The notes: generated by a model not told the origin, from the letters alone. Positions 33,401 to 42,222 are shown, counted from the stretch's first letter. The stretch is 64,000 bases of DNA from Verrucomicrobiaceae bacterium (GCA_027491155.1 JAIXWR010000044.1:1-64000), one strand, 5' to 3'. Made by a program: numbers and translations.

Positions 33401-34571
33401 GGACCGCGACGCCATCGACCTGGAGGGTGTTGCCCGCCCCGATGTTCCAGGTGGCCGCGGCGCTGCCGGCGGTGGCGCTGGAAAGGCGCAGGATCCGGTT
33501 GTTGCTGGCACCGGCGAGGCTCAGGGTGCCGGTGTAGCCGCTGTTGTCACCGGAGAGGCGGATGAAGCCGTTGGTGTTGGTGGCGGTGTTGAGGTAGTTG
33601 ATGTTGCCGGACCCGCTGAGGTTGCCGCTGATGGTGCTGAAATTGGCCACGAGTCCGGCGCCGGAGGCCAGGATGGTGGTGTTGCCCACGACATTGACGG
33701 GACCTGAAACGGTGCTGTTGGCCGCACCGGTGTAGGTAAAGTTCAGGGTGCTGCCGGCATTCAGGGTGATCCCCCCGCTCTGGGTCACGGCCTGGGTGGG
33801 ATTGTTGACCAGAAGGAGCAGGGTCGCGGCACCCACCGTGGTCGGTGCGGCGGAGCTGACCGGACCGCTGTTGCTTTGCAGTCGAAGCGTGCCGGCATTG
33901 ACGTTGATGCTGGCCGTGCTGGCGATCGAGGTGGCCGTGCTGCCGCCGCCCTGGATGACAAGCAGGTTGTTGCCGACATTCAGGGTCCCGTTGCTGATCT
34001 GGTAGCCGGAAGTGATGGTGATCTGGCCGGTGCCGGAGGTGGTCACCGTGTTGCCGCCGAGGTTGAAGGCGGCGTTGAGCGCCCGCGCCTGGAAGCCCAG
34101 GTCCTCACCGTTGTTGAAGCCCTGGGGATTGGCGGCGGTGTTGACGTTGGGAATCGTCCAGTTCTGGTTGCCGGTGAGCGAAACCTTGCCTTCGAGGTGC
34201 AGGGCCTGGGTCGCGACCGACAGGTCGATGCCGCCGGTTCCGATGCTCAGCGTGTTGGCGGAGGCGGCGTTCTGATAGCCGACCATCGAGTTCGTGGCGT
34301 TGATGGTGCCGCCCACGCTGGTGACCTTGATGCCTTGGAAATTCAGGTCGCCGCCCATGATCGGCTGGTTGGCGGCGGTGTTCGGAAAGGGTCCGGTGCT
34401 GTCCCAGAGTGCGACGTCGGACGCGCCTGGAACGACCCCGCCGTTCCAGGCGGTTCCGAGGTTCAAGGCGTTGTTGTTGGGGAGTTTCGCAATCTCGGCG
34501 GCTTGGACCTGCTGGAGGCACAAAATCAGGCAGTAGCTGAACCGCGAAATCGGGTTGGCTTGGGTTTTCAT
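30402..34571 (-). CDS. Giant autotransporter-associated beta-strand repeat protein with DxDGDG cassette
   Basis: A 1389-residue exported protein; the signal peptide ends near VQA-AE. Most of it is repeats such as KVGPGNLVLSGANTYTGAT, KLGTGTLTLANTTAHDYSGG and KSGTGTLVLG. These are the canonical autotransporter-associated beta-strand repeats, forming a right-handed beta-helix-like stalk. The C-terminus has DPDGDGQSNLTEF followed by about 100 residues of beta-sandwich ending in PKEFIRAVIDPAP. It has neither PEP-CTERM nor a barrel domain. It is a single-gene unit with its own terminator. It is divergent from the RNase Z gene across 183 bases that contain no clear promoter boxes. Confidence 0.85.
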   Translation of the reverse strand: MKTQANPISRFSYCLILCLQQVQAAEIAKLPNNNALNLGTAWNGGVVPGASDVALWDSTGPFPNTAANQPIMGGDLNFQGIKVTSVGGTINATNSMVGYQNAASANTLSIGTGGIDLSVATQALHLEGKVSLTGNQNWTIPNVNTAANPQGFNNGEDLGFQARALNAAFNLGGNTVTTSGTGQITITSGYQISNGTLNVGNNLLVIQGGGSTATSIASTASINVNAGTLRLQSNSGPVSSAAPTTVGAATLLLLVNNPTQAVTQSGGITLNAGSTLNFTYTGAANSTVSGPVNVVGNTTILASGAGLVANFSTISGNLSGSGNINYLNTATNTNGFIRLSGDNSGYTGTLSLAGASNNRILRLSSATAGSAAATWNIGAGNTLQVDGVAVQLGTIAGTGTITNSSTAAAATVSVGAGQFPGLITNGASQPTGLTKVGPGNLVLSGANTYTGATVVDQGILITGPQQTGAGSVSVADGATFGVGLNTVDTSFTASTLTLGGTTGGTLQVDFGTLANPTIPPVAVTDLVVNGDSVIRLIGKNLTTGTFPVLQYTNPISGSSGFAGLDLALPTRTNGSLTNTGTGINVTISSTEQVKWNGNVSNDWDADPDGLGVTGTPNWLTTVTAASTRYLQGSAGTDVVLFDDSASGSGTVNLTTTLSPLALTVNNSTKDYLFGGSGKISGFTGLEKLGTGTLTLANTTAHDYSGGTIITAGTLKLGDGTTPGAGLVGGTIANSGTLVLNRPDDHVFSNPVSGTGTLEKAQASVVSMTAGPAINGPVVLSGGRLRFTAGATLNGVVSGSAELEAAGGTVVLQGTDPNTQTGLTTVSAGTLQLNKPLGVNAVAGDITITGTGNLAVIGGEQIPDTATINVLGSSTDSMFGSNAMETFANANLSGSGFGVELVTPSTQLILRAGQTITGTANVTHGIIGVGSGQTGTVGGIVLNTPTAWVRIAGNSAASTLNVGSGGITASGGRIEVKFNTNDQDAILNLSGNLTTTGNLDITNAGYNGPNANQIRLNGSRTFNIGAATTTTVAPDLADFITPELAVVPGTLVKSGTGTLVLGTLCAANHTGGTTVDAGRLQVNGPLSGTVQVNAAGTLTGSGSLSGATTVNGAIDPGQTVGQLTSSSTVTLGPDSSFVLDVGNWAGTTPGTDWDLLAVNTLALTATPSNKLTLRVTGTPAGFTETAKTLIIATSVNPITGFDASAIQIDATGFSGGGTWAVQQTGNTLEAVYTPAAGSPFSTWAAGKGLNGTNNGPAQDPDGDGQSNLTEFALDGEPLSGAASGKVVGKIATVGADQALTLTLPVRSGAVFAGATEQSSTVDGVVYRIQGGNNLGSWALAVSEVTGGDATAIQTGLPALSTGWTYRTFRTPGPVSADPKEFIRAVIDPAP

Positions 34572-34754
34572 GGGTTGTTTGGGTTTTTGACGAAGCGGAC
34601 GTGTTTAGCCCACGCGTCCCTAGCAAAGTCCAGATTCAGTCCGGAGATGTCTAGGCAAAACTCGGAGGCTGTATGACAGGAAGGCGGCGCCCCTCGCCTG
34701 GCGGGCAATTTCCGCGTCGCTTGACAGTTCCATGCCTGCTTCCTTGGTTCGGCC

Positions 34755-35750
34755 ATGGCGATCCGTTTCAAAGTGCTCGGCGGGGCGGGACAGGACAACG
34801 CGCTGTGGGTCGAGCTGGACAGCGGGCAGGGGATCCGCCGGCTGTTGTTCGACTGCGGCGAAGGCTGTCTTTCCGGGCTGGCTTTCGCCGACGTGCAGTC
34901 GACCGACCACTTGTTCTTCTCGCACTTCCACATGGACCACGTGTCGGGCTTCGACTCGTTCTTCCGCGCGAATTTCAACCGCGAGGACCGGGCGAACCGG
35001 ATCTGGGGACCGCCGGGGAGCGGGCGGATCCTGCAACACCGTTTCCAGAGCTACTTGTGGAACCTGCACGAAGGCTTGAACGCGGTGTGGCGGGTTTCGG
35101 ACATCGGCGAGACGGGGATCAAGACCTGGCGCTACGAACTGCCGGACGCTTTCGAGACCGCGCACGAGGAGGCGGCGGTGGTGCGGGACGGTGCGCTGGT
35201 GCTCGACGAGGACGACTTCACGGTGGAGGCGATGACGATGGATCACCGCACGCCGAGCATGGCCTACCGGGTAACGGAAAAGACCCGATGGAACATCGAT
35301 CCCGCGGCCTTGGAGGCGCTGGGCTTGCGGCCGGGACCGTGGCTCAAGGCGCTGAAGGATCCGGTGGAATTGCCGGACGAGGCGATGGTCGAGGGCCGGC
35401 GGGCGGGAGAGCTGCGGGAGAAGCTGCTGGTGCCGACGCCGGGGGATTCGATCGCCTACCTCACCGACTTCCTGATGGACGAGGCGGCGGCGGCGAGGCT
35501 GGAACCGTGGCTGGCCGGCTGCAAGACGGTGGTTTGCGAATCGCAGTACCGCGCGGCGGATGTCGATCTCGCGTTGAAGAACTACCACATGACTTCCGTG
35601 CAAAGCGCCTCACTGGCGAAGCGGGCGGGGGTGGAGGATCTGGTGCTGATCCACGTTTCGTCGCGCTACACCTGGGACGAGTGGGCGGCGCTGCTGGAGG
35701 AGGCGCGGACGGTGTTCGCGGGCGCGAGGTTTCCGGAGGGGTGGGGATAA
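34755..35750 (+). CDS. rnz: Ribonuclease Z-like metallo-beta-lactamase-fold protein
   Basis: A 331-residue cytoplasmic MBL-fold nuclease. Metal-binding motif HFHMDH covers residues 57-62. Further ligand candidates lie in MTMDHRTPSMAY, in YLTDFLMDE (Asp) and in NYHMTS (His), the usual order of RNase Z/ElaC. The family cuts the 3' trailer of tRNA precursors or acts on other RNA. It is longer than typical bacterial RNase Z (about 305) because of insertions around residues 90-130. No start ambiguity: the ATG at 34755 gives the beta-strand MAIRFKVLG that opens the fold. It is convergent with the DUF4407 gene, 27 bases apart. Confidence 0.85.
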   Translation: MAIRFKVLGGAGQDNALWVELDSGQGIRRLLFDCGEGCLSGLAFADVQSTDHLFFSHFHMDHVSGFDSFFRANFNREDRANRIWGPPGSGRILQHRFQSYLWNLHEGLNAVWRVSDIGETGIKTWRYELPDAFETAHEEAAVVRDGALVLDEDDFTVEAMTMDHRTPSMAYRVTEKTRWNIDPAALEALGLRPGPWLKALKDPVELPDEAMVEGRRAGELREKLLVPTPGDSIAYLTDFLMDEAAAARLEPWLAGCKTVVCESQYRAADVDLALKNYHMTSVQSASLAKRAGVEDLVLIHVSSRYTWDEWAALLEEARTVFAGARFPEGWG

Positions 35751-35777
35751 GGAGTCCCGGCTCTTGGCCGCCGCCCG

Positions 35778-37466
35778 TCACGCCCTCTGCCCCGTGAAGA
35801 AGGTCTCCATGCGGTGCTGCATGTCCTCGTAGAAGCGCTTCTTGATCGCTTCCAGCGCGGCGAGTTTTTCCGGCCCGGCGTGGAAGGCTTCCTCCTGCTC
35901 GAGGCGCATTTTTTCGGCGAAGGACTTTTCCATCTGGATCAGCGAGTCGAGGAACTCCTGGGCGGCGCGGCTGTGTTCGACGCCGTCGAGCAGGGCGTTC
36001 TCGAGCCGCTTGTTGCGGGTGACGCCCATCAGGTTGCCGGAGGCCAGGGTTTCCATGTAGCGGGCGTGGCTGGCGCGGAAGGCGCGGTGCTCGCCGTCGA
36101 AGCTGATCTCGTCGCGGTCGAGCAGGGTGTCGTAGGGGCCCGGCTTGGTGAAGAACTTCACGATCAGCGGGATGGTGTCCACCAGCATGAAGAGCAGGGT
36201 CAGCACGACGTAGGTGGCGAAAGCGAACTGGCCGCCCTCGTTGCCGGCGCGGAACAGGCCGTGAAGGGCGAGGGTCTGGGTGAGGATGTCCTTGCGGGGC
36301 TCCGCGATCATGGCGTCGATGCGCGTGCGCTCCTCGCTGGCGACGGCGGCGAGCTCGTTCTGGGCGCGGTCGAGTTCCTCGAGGCGGGTGTCGATCTGCT
36401 GCTTGATGGTGTCGCGCAGGGCGTTCTGCTGGACGACGAAGGTTTCGGCCTGGTTTTCCTCGACCTGGCGCTTGAGGGCGGCGACGCGGTCGGACTCGGC
36501 CTTGTTGGCGGCCTCGATCTCGGCGAGGCGGGTTTCGAAGGCGGCGATGGCGCCCTTTTCCGCCTCGCGGGCCTGGGTCTGGAGGGTGGCTTTCTCGGCG
36601 GTGAGGTGTTCGAGCAGGGCGCCGAGGCGCTTCGATTCCTCGCGGCGGGGTTCGAGCTGGTCGGAGCGGATCGAGCGGGCGCGCGGGCCTTCGCCGCGGA
36701 GGCCGGAGCGCTGGCCGTTGAGCTCGCGTTCGAACTCGGCCTGCCAGAAGCCGAGCTCGGTCTGGAGCTTGGCGTACTGCGGGGAAAGCTCGTCGGACTG
36801 CTTGTTGATCACGTCCAGCCGGGCGCGGAACGGCGCGGTGGCCTCGTCGGTGGCGGACTTGAGTTCGGCCTGCTGCTCGGCGGTCAGGCCGGGGATGGCG
36901 GCGTCGGCGTCCTCCTTTTCCTGGATGATGAACTTGGCCTGGAAGGTCTCGTTCCACTTCTCGCGCTGGGCGGCGATGGTTTCCTCGAGCTTGGTGATCT
37001 CGGTGCGGACCTTTTCCTTGGCGACCGCGAACTTGCCGCGCTCCTGGGCGATCTCGGTGGCGCGCTCTTCCTCGATCACCGTGTTGATGGTGTCGCGGAA
37101 AAGCAGCAGGACCAGCGGGTGGGCGATGGTGAGGCCCATCAGGATGGCGACGATGAGGCGCAGCGAGAACTGCGACAATTTCCGCCACCACGACAGGAAG
37201 GGGCGGTAGCCGGCGAGCAGGGCGCGGTCGATGGTCAGGATGATGAAGGCCCAGACCGCGGCGACGCCGTAGATGACGCGCGGATTGTCGGTGAGGGTCG
37301 AGAGGGCGTAGGCGCAGGCGATGAAGGCGAAGGCGCAGGGGACCAGCACGGTGGCGCCGAAGGCGACGTATTTGCGCTGCTCCCAGTTCGGGCACTGTTC
37401 GAGGGTCTCGGTGCCGGCGCCGGACAGCCAGAAGAAGAGGCGCTTGAAGAATGGGGACCGGTTCAT
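35778..37466 (-). CDS. DUF4407 membrane protein with long coiled coil
   Basis: A 562-residue membrane protein of the DUF4407 family. Residues of about 1-130 contain a cluster of transmembrane helices (FGATVLVPCAFAFIACAYAL, YGVAAVWAFIILTI and LRLIVAILMGLTIAH). Residues of about 145-400 are a charged, Glu/Arg/Gln-rich coiled coil. A further hydrophobic segment (about 415-440, VVLTLLFMLVDTIPL) precedes a helical cytoplasmic tail. The family has no established function. The frame is open upstream to 37886, but that part comes from the inverted repeat, so I chose the ATG at 37466. It is divergent from the dGTPase-like gene. Confidence 0.85.
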   Translation of the reverse strand: MNRSPFFKRLFFWLSGAGTETLEQCPNWEQRKYVAFGATVLVPCAFAFIACAYALSTLTDNPRVIYGVAAVWAFIILTIDRALLAGYRPFLSWWRKLSQFSLRLIVAILMGLTIAHPLVLLLFRDTINTVIEEERATEIAQERGKFAVAKEKVRTEITKLEETIAAQREKWNETFQAKFIIQEKEDADAAIPGLTAEQQAELKSATDEATAPFRARLDVINKQSDELSPQYAKLQTELGFWQAEFERELNGQRSGLRGEGPRARSIRSDQLEPRREESKRLGALLEHLTAEKATLQTQAREAEKGAIAAFETRLAEIEAANKAESDRVAALKRQVEENQAETFVVQQNALRDTIKQQIDTRLEELDRAQNELAAVASEERTRIDAMIAEPRKDILTQTLALHGLFRAGNEGGQFAFATYVVLTLLFMLVDTIPLIVKFFTKPGPYDTLLDRDEISFDGEHRAFRASHARYMETLASGNLMGVTRNKRLENALLDGVEHSRAAQEFLDSLIQMEKSFAEKMRLEQEEAFHAGPEKLAALEAIKKRFYEDMQHRMETFFTGQRA

Positions 37467-37878
37467 GGTTTGCGGGAGGAAAGCGGGGATTTTGGCGGAA
37501 GGCGAGAATCTTGCGGGATTCAGGCGGAAACGCTTTTGGAAATGGGGATCTCTCAGGAGCAGGGAGTTCTTTTTGCAGGATCGAACGCCTCCTTCGCCAA
37601 AGCTACGGAGGGCAGGCCGCGGAGGCGCGGAGGCCGCAAAGGTGAGAGCGGAGACCGAAGGGGAAAAGGGAGGTGACGATACTGAGGTGATTGACCTTGG
37701 TGACCTTTTTGAATGGGACAGAGGCCCGGACTCAGCGGCTGTTTCTTCCTTCGCGTTCACCTTCGCGACCTTAGCGCCTCCGCGGCCTGCCCTCCGTAGC
37801 TTTGGCGAAGGAGGCGTTCGTTCCCGCCCCCACCTTGGCGCTCGCCATGCCCGGTCCCGCCCGCTAGGGACAGCCGCG
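37467..37878. other. Intergenic region between divergent genes, holding an inverted repeat
   Basis: About 410 bases between the DUF4407 and dGTPase-like starts. Frames pass through it on both strands but consist of repeat-derived, low-conservation sequence. Apart from the repeat at 37583-37819 I see no gene and no convincing promoter boxes. Confidence 0.7.
37583..37819. repeat. Perfect 46-base inverted repeat with 145-base spacer
   Basis: Arms 37583-37628 and 37774-37819 are exact reverse complements, beginning GAACGCCTCCTTCGCCAAAG. Complementarity continues imperfectly inward. The arms contain no reading frame of their own. Fully conserved arms this long suggest a mobile or actively homogenised element. 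Confidence 0.9.
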
Positions 37879-39165
37879 ATGCCCAACCGCTTCTACGGCG
37901 CCTTCGACACCGAGCGATTTTCCGGGAAATCCGACGCCGGGGATTTCCGCACGCCGTTCCAGATCGACCGCGACCGGGTGCTGCACACGCCGGCCTTCCG
38001 GCGCTTGCAGAACAAGACCCAGGTGTTCTGGAGCGGGGAGTATGATTTCTACCGGACGCGGCTGACCCATTCGCTGGAAGTCGCGCAGATCGGGCGCTCG
38101 ATCTGCCACTGGCTGAAAGCGCCGGGCGGGATGCTGGAGGAGGACTTTTTCATCGATCCCGACCTGGTCGAGGCCGCCTGCCTGTCGCACGACCTCGGAC
38201 ACCCGCCATTCGGTCACGCCGGGGAGCGGACGCTGAATCACCTGATGGCTCCCTACGGCGGCTTCGAGGGGAATGCGCAGACGCTGCGGCTGCTGACCGA
38301 GCGGATCTTCTCCGCCAAGCGGACCGGGATGGACCCGTCGCGCGCCTTCCTCGACGCGGTGCTGAAATACAAGTCGCTGTGGAGCGAGCTTAGGGCCGGC
38401 GGCAAGCTGCCGGAGCACCATTTCCTCTACGACTTCCAGCACGCGTGGCTCGATTGGGCGATGGGCGGCCACGACTTCCCGGCCGAACTGCCGCCGGGCA
38501 AGGAGCGCGATTCCTTCAAATCGATCGAGTGCCAGGTGATGGACTGGGCGGACGACACCGCCTACTCGCTGAACGACTTGGCGGACAGCGTGCGCGCCGG
38601 ATTCTTGCGCATCGAGCGGATCGAGGCCTGGGCGGAAAAGCACGGCGAGTCCGTGGGCGAGGGGACGCCGCTGGGAGAGCTGATCGCGTCGATCCGCAAG
38701 CGCCGGGTCGACCCCTTCGTCGGTTCGCGGATCGGCAAATACATCCGCGCGACCACGCTGGTGCAGGACGTGAATTTCCTCAGCGGCGCCAGCAACCGCT
38801 ACCGCTTCCGGCTGGCCATCGATCCGGCGTTCAAGGCGGAGTCGAAGGTTTTCAAGAAGCTGGCCTTCGAGGTGGTCTTCCATTCCCCGCAGCTCAAGCA
38901 GCTCGAGCACAAGGGCAACCACCTGCTGCACGGCTTGTGGGATGTTTTGGCGAAGCGCTATGTCACCGGCGACAGCATCGACGGACAGACTTTCCAACTG
39001 CTGCCCGAGGATGCCGCGGCAGAGATCGCGCAGGCGGACAGCGAGGAGAAGAAGGCGCGGCTGGTCTGCGACTTCCTGGCGGGCATGACCGACGGCTACG
39101 CGGCGAGGATGTACAAGCGGCTGTTCACCCCGGACTTCGGGTCGATCGGGGATTTGATCGGGTGA
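37879..39165 (+). CDS. dgt: Deoxyguanosinetriphosphate triphosphohydrolase-like HD protein
   Basis: A 428-residue HD-domain phosphohydrolase that removes triphosphate from dNTPs. Metal ligands are His64 (TRLTHSLEVAQ), His104 and Asp105 (LSHDLGHPPFGHAGE) and a later Asp in MDWADDTAYSLND. The FEGNAQTLRLL motif, which in this family helps bind the nucleotide, is present near residue 134. The length fits the short dGTPase-like (SAMHD1-related) subfamily. The frame is open upstream to 37321, but the ATG at 37879 gives the proper start and lies after the inverted repeat. RecQ follows 61 bases downstream on the same strand. Confidence 0.9.
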   Translation: MPNRFYGAFDTERFSGKSDAGDFRTPFQIDRDRVLHTPAFRRLQNKTQVFWSGEYDFYRTRLTHSLEVAQIGRSICHWLKAPGGMLEEDFFIDPDLVEAACLSHDLGHPPFGHAGERTLNHLMAPYGGFEGNAQTLRLLTERIFSAKRTGMDPSRAFLDAVLKYKSLWSELRAGGKLPEHHFLYDFQHAWLDWAMGGHDFPAELPPGKERDSFKSIECQVMDWADDTAYSLNDLADSVRAGFLRIERIEAWAEKHGESVGEGTPLGELIASIRKRRVDPFVGSRIGKYIRATTLVQDVNFLSGASNRYRFRLAIDPAFKAESKVFKKLAFEVVFHSPQLKQLEHKGNHLLHGLWDVLAKRYVTGDSIDGQTFQLLPEDAAAEIAQADSEEKKARLVCDFLAGMTDGYAARMYKRLFTPDFGSIGDLIG

Positions 39166-39226
39166 GGGTTTCCCTTCCAACCCCGGCTTGACCGGTGGGC
39201 ATGGATCCGTTCATCTGAACAAGTTC

Positions 39227-41335
39227 ATGCCGTCCGCCGCGCCGAAACTTCTGACCCAGACCCCGCTCGAAGCGCTGAAGAAGCACTTCGGGCACGGCGG
39301 ATTTCTCGACGGGCAGGACCGGGTGATCGAGCAGATCACCAGCGGCCGCGACGGGCTGGTGGTGATGCCGACCGGCGGCGGGAAGTCGCTGTGCTACCAG
39401 TTGCCGGCCTTGTGTTTCGAAGGCGTGACGCTCGTCGTGTCGCCGTTGATCGCGCTGATGAAGGATCAGGTGGACGCGCTGGTGGCGAAGGGCATCCCGG
39501 CGACGCTGATCAACTCGACGGTGGCGTGGGAGGACCAGAAGGAGCGCCTGGATGGCATGCGGACCGGCCGCTACAAGCTGGTCTACGTCGCGCCGGAGCG
39601 CTTCCGGGCGGAGTCTTTCCTGAGCGCGCTGAAGGGCGTGGAGGTCTCGCTGTTCGCGGTCGACGAGGCGCACTGCCTGAGCCAGTGGGGCCATGATTTC
39701 CGCCCCGACTACATGCGGCTGGGCAAGGCGCTGGACAAGATCGGCCGGCCGCAGTGCGTGGCGCTGACCGCGACGGCCACGCCGGTGGTGCGGGCGGACA
39801 TTCTCGACGTGCTCAAGCTGCGCGAACCCTTCGAGGTGGTCAGCGGCTTCGCCCGGCCGAACCTTTCGCTGGGGATCACCGCGGTCGAAAAGAAGCAGCA
39901 GAAGTACGACCGGATCCGCGAGATCATCGCGGCGAACAAGACCGGCATTGTCTACTGCGCGACCCGCAAGAAGGTGGAGGAAGTCGCGGAGACCCTGGCG
40001 GCGTGGCGGATCAAGGCGATCGCCTACCACGGCGGCATGAGCGACGTCGAACGGGAGAGCGCGCAGAACATCTTCCTCCAGCGCAAGGCCGACGTGGCGG
40101 TGGCGACCAACGCGTTCGGGATGGGGATCGACCGCTCCGATGTCCGCTTCGTGATCCATTTCGAGGTGCCGGGCAGCGTGGAGGCCTACTACCAGGAAGC
40201 GGGCCGCGCGGGCCGCGACGGCGAGGCGGCGACCTGCGAGCTGCTGTTCAACTACGCCGACACCCGGACCCAGGAGTTTTTCATCGAGGGTGCCAACCCC
40301 GGCGCGCACACCATCCGCGACGTGTATCAGTACCTCCTCGGCCACGCCGACAAGGAGTACGAGATCCACCGTAGCATCGAGGAAATCACGGACGGCGCGG
40401 GGGTGAAGAATTCCATGTCGGTGAGCAGCGCGCTGGCGACCCTGGCGCGCGCCGGCTACATCGAGCGCTTCGACGTTCCGGGCAAGCGGATGCGCGGGAC
40501 GAGGTTGAAAAAGCCTGACGTCTTCGCCCGGGCGCTGGAGCTGGACGAGGCGGCGCTGGAGGAAAAGGAGCGGCGCGACCGCGACAAGCTGAAGTCGATG
40601 GTCGAGCTGTGCTACGCCCGGACCTGCCGCCAGCAGTGGATCCTCGGCTATTTCGGCGAGGAGGATGCGGAGGTCTGCGGCAACTGCGACATCTGCCGCA
40701 GCGGGGAGAGCCAGGACCGGCGCGCGCCGAGCGCCGAGGAGGAGCTGGTGGTGCGCAAGGCCTTGAGTGGCGTCGCGCGGATGTCGCGCAAGACGGCGAA
40801 CGGCTGGGAGGGCAAGTTCGGCCGCGGGAAGATCGTGCAGATGCTGTGCGGCAGCCGTTCGCAGGAGATCCTGGCCGGCGGGCTGGACCAGCTCAGCACC
40901 TACGGGATTTTGAAAGAGCAGGGCACCGGCTACCTGAACGCGCTGATGCGGTCGATGGCCGACGCCGGGCTGGTGCGCACGGATGCCGGGGAATACCCGC
41001 TGCTCACCTTGACCGAACTCGGCGAGAAGGTGATGCGCGGCGTTGCGAAGTTCCGCCTCGCCTGGCCGGCGGCCGCTTCCGCGGGTCAGGTCGATTCGCT
41101 GGCCGACCAGGGCTTCGACGGCGCGCTGTATTCCGCCCTGCGCGATCTGCGCGGGCGGCTGGCCAAGCGCGACGAGGTGCCGCCTTACGTCATCTTCAGC
41201 AACAAGACGTTGGAGGCGCTGTGCCGCTACCGGCCGCGGACGCTTCAGGAGGGCTTGGCGGTGCCGGGGATCGGCGAGGCCAAGGCGCAGCGCTACCTGC
41301 CGGTGTTCCTGGAGGTGCTGAAGGAGTGGAAGTAG
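39227..41335 (+). CDS. recQ: ATP-dependent DNA helicase RecQ
   Basis: A 702-residue superfamily 2 helicase unwinding DNA 3' to 5' in recombinational repair. Motif I MPTGGGKSLCYQLP has Lys53, motif II DEAH is at 146-149 followed by the RecQ-specific CLSQWGHDFRPDY, and motif VI is QEAGRAGRDG. The RQC zinc cluster is near residues 460-490 (CYARTC, then CGNCDIC). The winged-helix region and a C-terminal HRDC domain (about 625-700, with GIGEAKAQRYLP) follow. An upstream TTG at 39188 is open, but the ATG at 39227 is the better start. It converges with the SRAP gene, 9 bases apart. Confidence 0.95.
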   Translation: MPSAAPKLLTQTPLEALKKHFGHGGFLDGQDRVIEQITSGRDGLVVMPTGGGKSLCYQLPALCFEGVTLVVSPLIALMKDQVDALVAKGIPATLINSTVAWEDQKERLDGMRTGRYKLVYVAPERFRAESFLSALKGVEVSLFAVDEAHCLSQWGHDFRPDYMRLGKALDKIGRPQCVALTATATPVVRADILDVLKLREPFEVVSGFARPNLSLGITAVEKKQQKYDRIREIIAANKTGIVYCATRKKVEEVAETLAAWRIKAIAYHGGMSDVERESAQNIFLQRKADVAVATNAFGMGIDRSDVRFVIHFEVPGSVEAYYQEAGRAGRDGEAATCELLFNYADTRTQEFFIEGANPGAHTIRDVYQYLLGHADKEYEIHRSIEEITDGAGVKNSMSVSSALATLARAGYIERFDVPGKRMRGTRLKKPDVFARALELDEAALEEKERRDRDKLKSMVELCYARTCRQQWILGYFGEEDAEVCGNCDICRSGESQDRRAPSAEEELVVRKALSGVARMSRKTANGWEGKFGRGKIVQMLCGSRSQEILAGGLDQLSTYGILKEQGTGYLNALMRSMADAGLVRTDAGEYPLLTLTELGEKVMRGVAKFRLAWPAAASAGQVDSLADQGFDGALYSALRDLRGRLAKRDEVPPYVIFSNKTLEALCRYRPRTLQEGLAVPGIGEAKAQRYLPVFLEVLKEWK

Positions 41336-41344
41336 CGGGTGATT

Positions 41345-41965
41345 TCAGAACAGCTCGCCTTGGGCCGGCGGGGCTTTGAGGAAGTTCGGCGCTTCCAGGA
41401 ATTCGAGCGGCACGGGCGAGGGTCCGAAGGCGTGGAGCTCGCCGCGGAGGTAGGGGAGCACGGCCTCTTCCGGCAGAACGGCCGGCATCCGGTCGTGGAC
41501 GGGGGCGATCGCGGCGGTCGGTTCGGTGGTGATCATCGAGTGGCAGCGGCCGTGCTCCGGGTGCTCCTCCCAGATGCCGGCGATCCAGATCATCCGGTCG
41601 CCGGGGCGGGTGAAGCGCAGCGGGACGTTGCGGCCGGCGCGGTCGATCCACTCGAAGAAGGCGCTCGCGGGAATCAGGCAGCGGCGGTTTTGGAACGCGT
41701 CCCGCCACATCGGTCCGGCCAGCTTGTCCTCGCGGGAGTTGACGATGGTCCGGCGCAGCGGCGGGCGGCCCTTTACCTTGGGCGCGAATTGCCGGCGGAA
41801 GCCCCAGCTCATCATTTCGAGGCGGCCGTCGGGCATCATCACCGGGGCGTCGAGGGTCGGCCGCACGAGCCGCTCCGGCAGTTCGGCCAGGGCGGCGATG
41901 AAGTCGGCCACCGCGGGGAATTCCGAGCGGCTGGCGTCGGTGCCGATCTTGTAGGCGGTGCACAT
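41345..41965 (-). CDS. yedK: SRAP-domain protein (YedK/HMCES family)
   Basis: A 206-residue SOS-response-associated peptidase-like protein that forms a covalent link with abasic sites in single-stranded DNA and so protects them. The active-site Cys2 follows the initiator Met in MCTAYKIG. Asn76 (TIVNSRED), Glu105 (SAFFEW) and His142 (CHSMITTEP) match the YedK catalytic set. The start at 41965 is fixed because Cys2 must become the N-terminus. The upstream extension of the frame is therefore not used. Its position next to recQ makes a small DNA-damage pair, although they are transcribed toward each other. Confidence 0.94.
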   Translation of the reverse strand: MCTAYKIGTDASRSEFPAVADFIAALAELPERLVRPTLDAPVMMPDGRLEMMSWGFRRQFAPKVKGRPPLRRTIVNSREDKLAGPMWRDAFQNRRCLIPASAFFEWIDRAGRNVPLRFTRPGDRMIWIAGIWEEHPEHGRCHSMITTEPTAAIAPVHDRMPAVLPEEAVLPYLRGELHAFGPSPVPLEFLEAPNFLKAPPAQGELF

Positions 41966-42210
41966 GGGGCGCTTCGTCGGGGGGCAGTCTGACTTCCGTC
42001 GCCATGGACGGCAGCTGGAAATTTCGCCGCTCCCGATGCCCGGCGCGGGCCGGGTGGCGATTTTGTAACGGGCGATCGATCCGGGCGTGGCAGCGGGTGC
42101 CTTCCGCCTTGATGCCAAGGATGTTGCAACGCGCTAGGCAAGGCGGGCGAGGCCGCTTCAAGAGGCATGGAAGCTCAGGAATTGCTTTGATTCACGCTGC
42201 GGATGTCCTT

Positions 42211-42216
42211 AGGAGA
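42211..42216 (+). promoter_or_regulatory. Ribosome binding site that fixes the start of the giant quinoprotein
   Basis: AGGAGA lies 6 bases before the ATG at 42223. The same frame is open back to 42004, but this site and the signal peptide right after it show that 42223 is the start. Confidence 0.8.
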
Positions 42217-42222
42217 TTTCCC

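Noticed and set aside
30315-33707. An open frame of 1130 codons on the plus strand opposite the giant beta-strand gene
   Set aside because: It lies wholly antisense to a repeat protein of very high GC content, where stop codons are rare on the other strand. Its translation is low-complexity Gly/Ala/Arg/Asp with no fold or signal.
30402-34571. CRISPR-like or other DNA repeat array
   Set aside because: The periodic look comes from protein repeats (GTGTLTL, GGT) and not from exact DNA repeats with unique spacers.
34673-35797. A 374-codon plus-strand frame over the RNase Z gene
   Set aside because: It is a shifted frame of the RNase Z gene rich in Arg/Gly with no motif. The true gene in the other frame has complete catalytic motifs.
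37691-37720. TTGACC as a -35 box of the dGTPase-like gene
   Set aside because: No matching -10 box at the right distance was found, and the element lies inside the spacer of the inverted repeat.
37467-37886. N-terminal extensions of the DUF4407 and dGTPase-like proteins
   Set aside because: The extra sequence is encoded by the 46-base inverted repeat and is almost the same on both strands. Real family starts are at 37466 and 37879.
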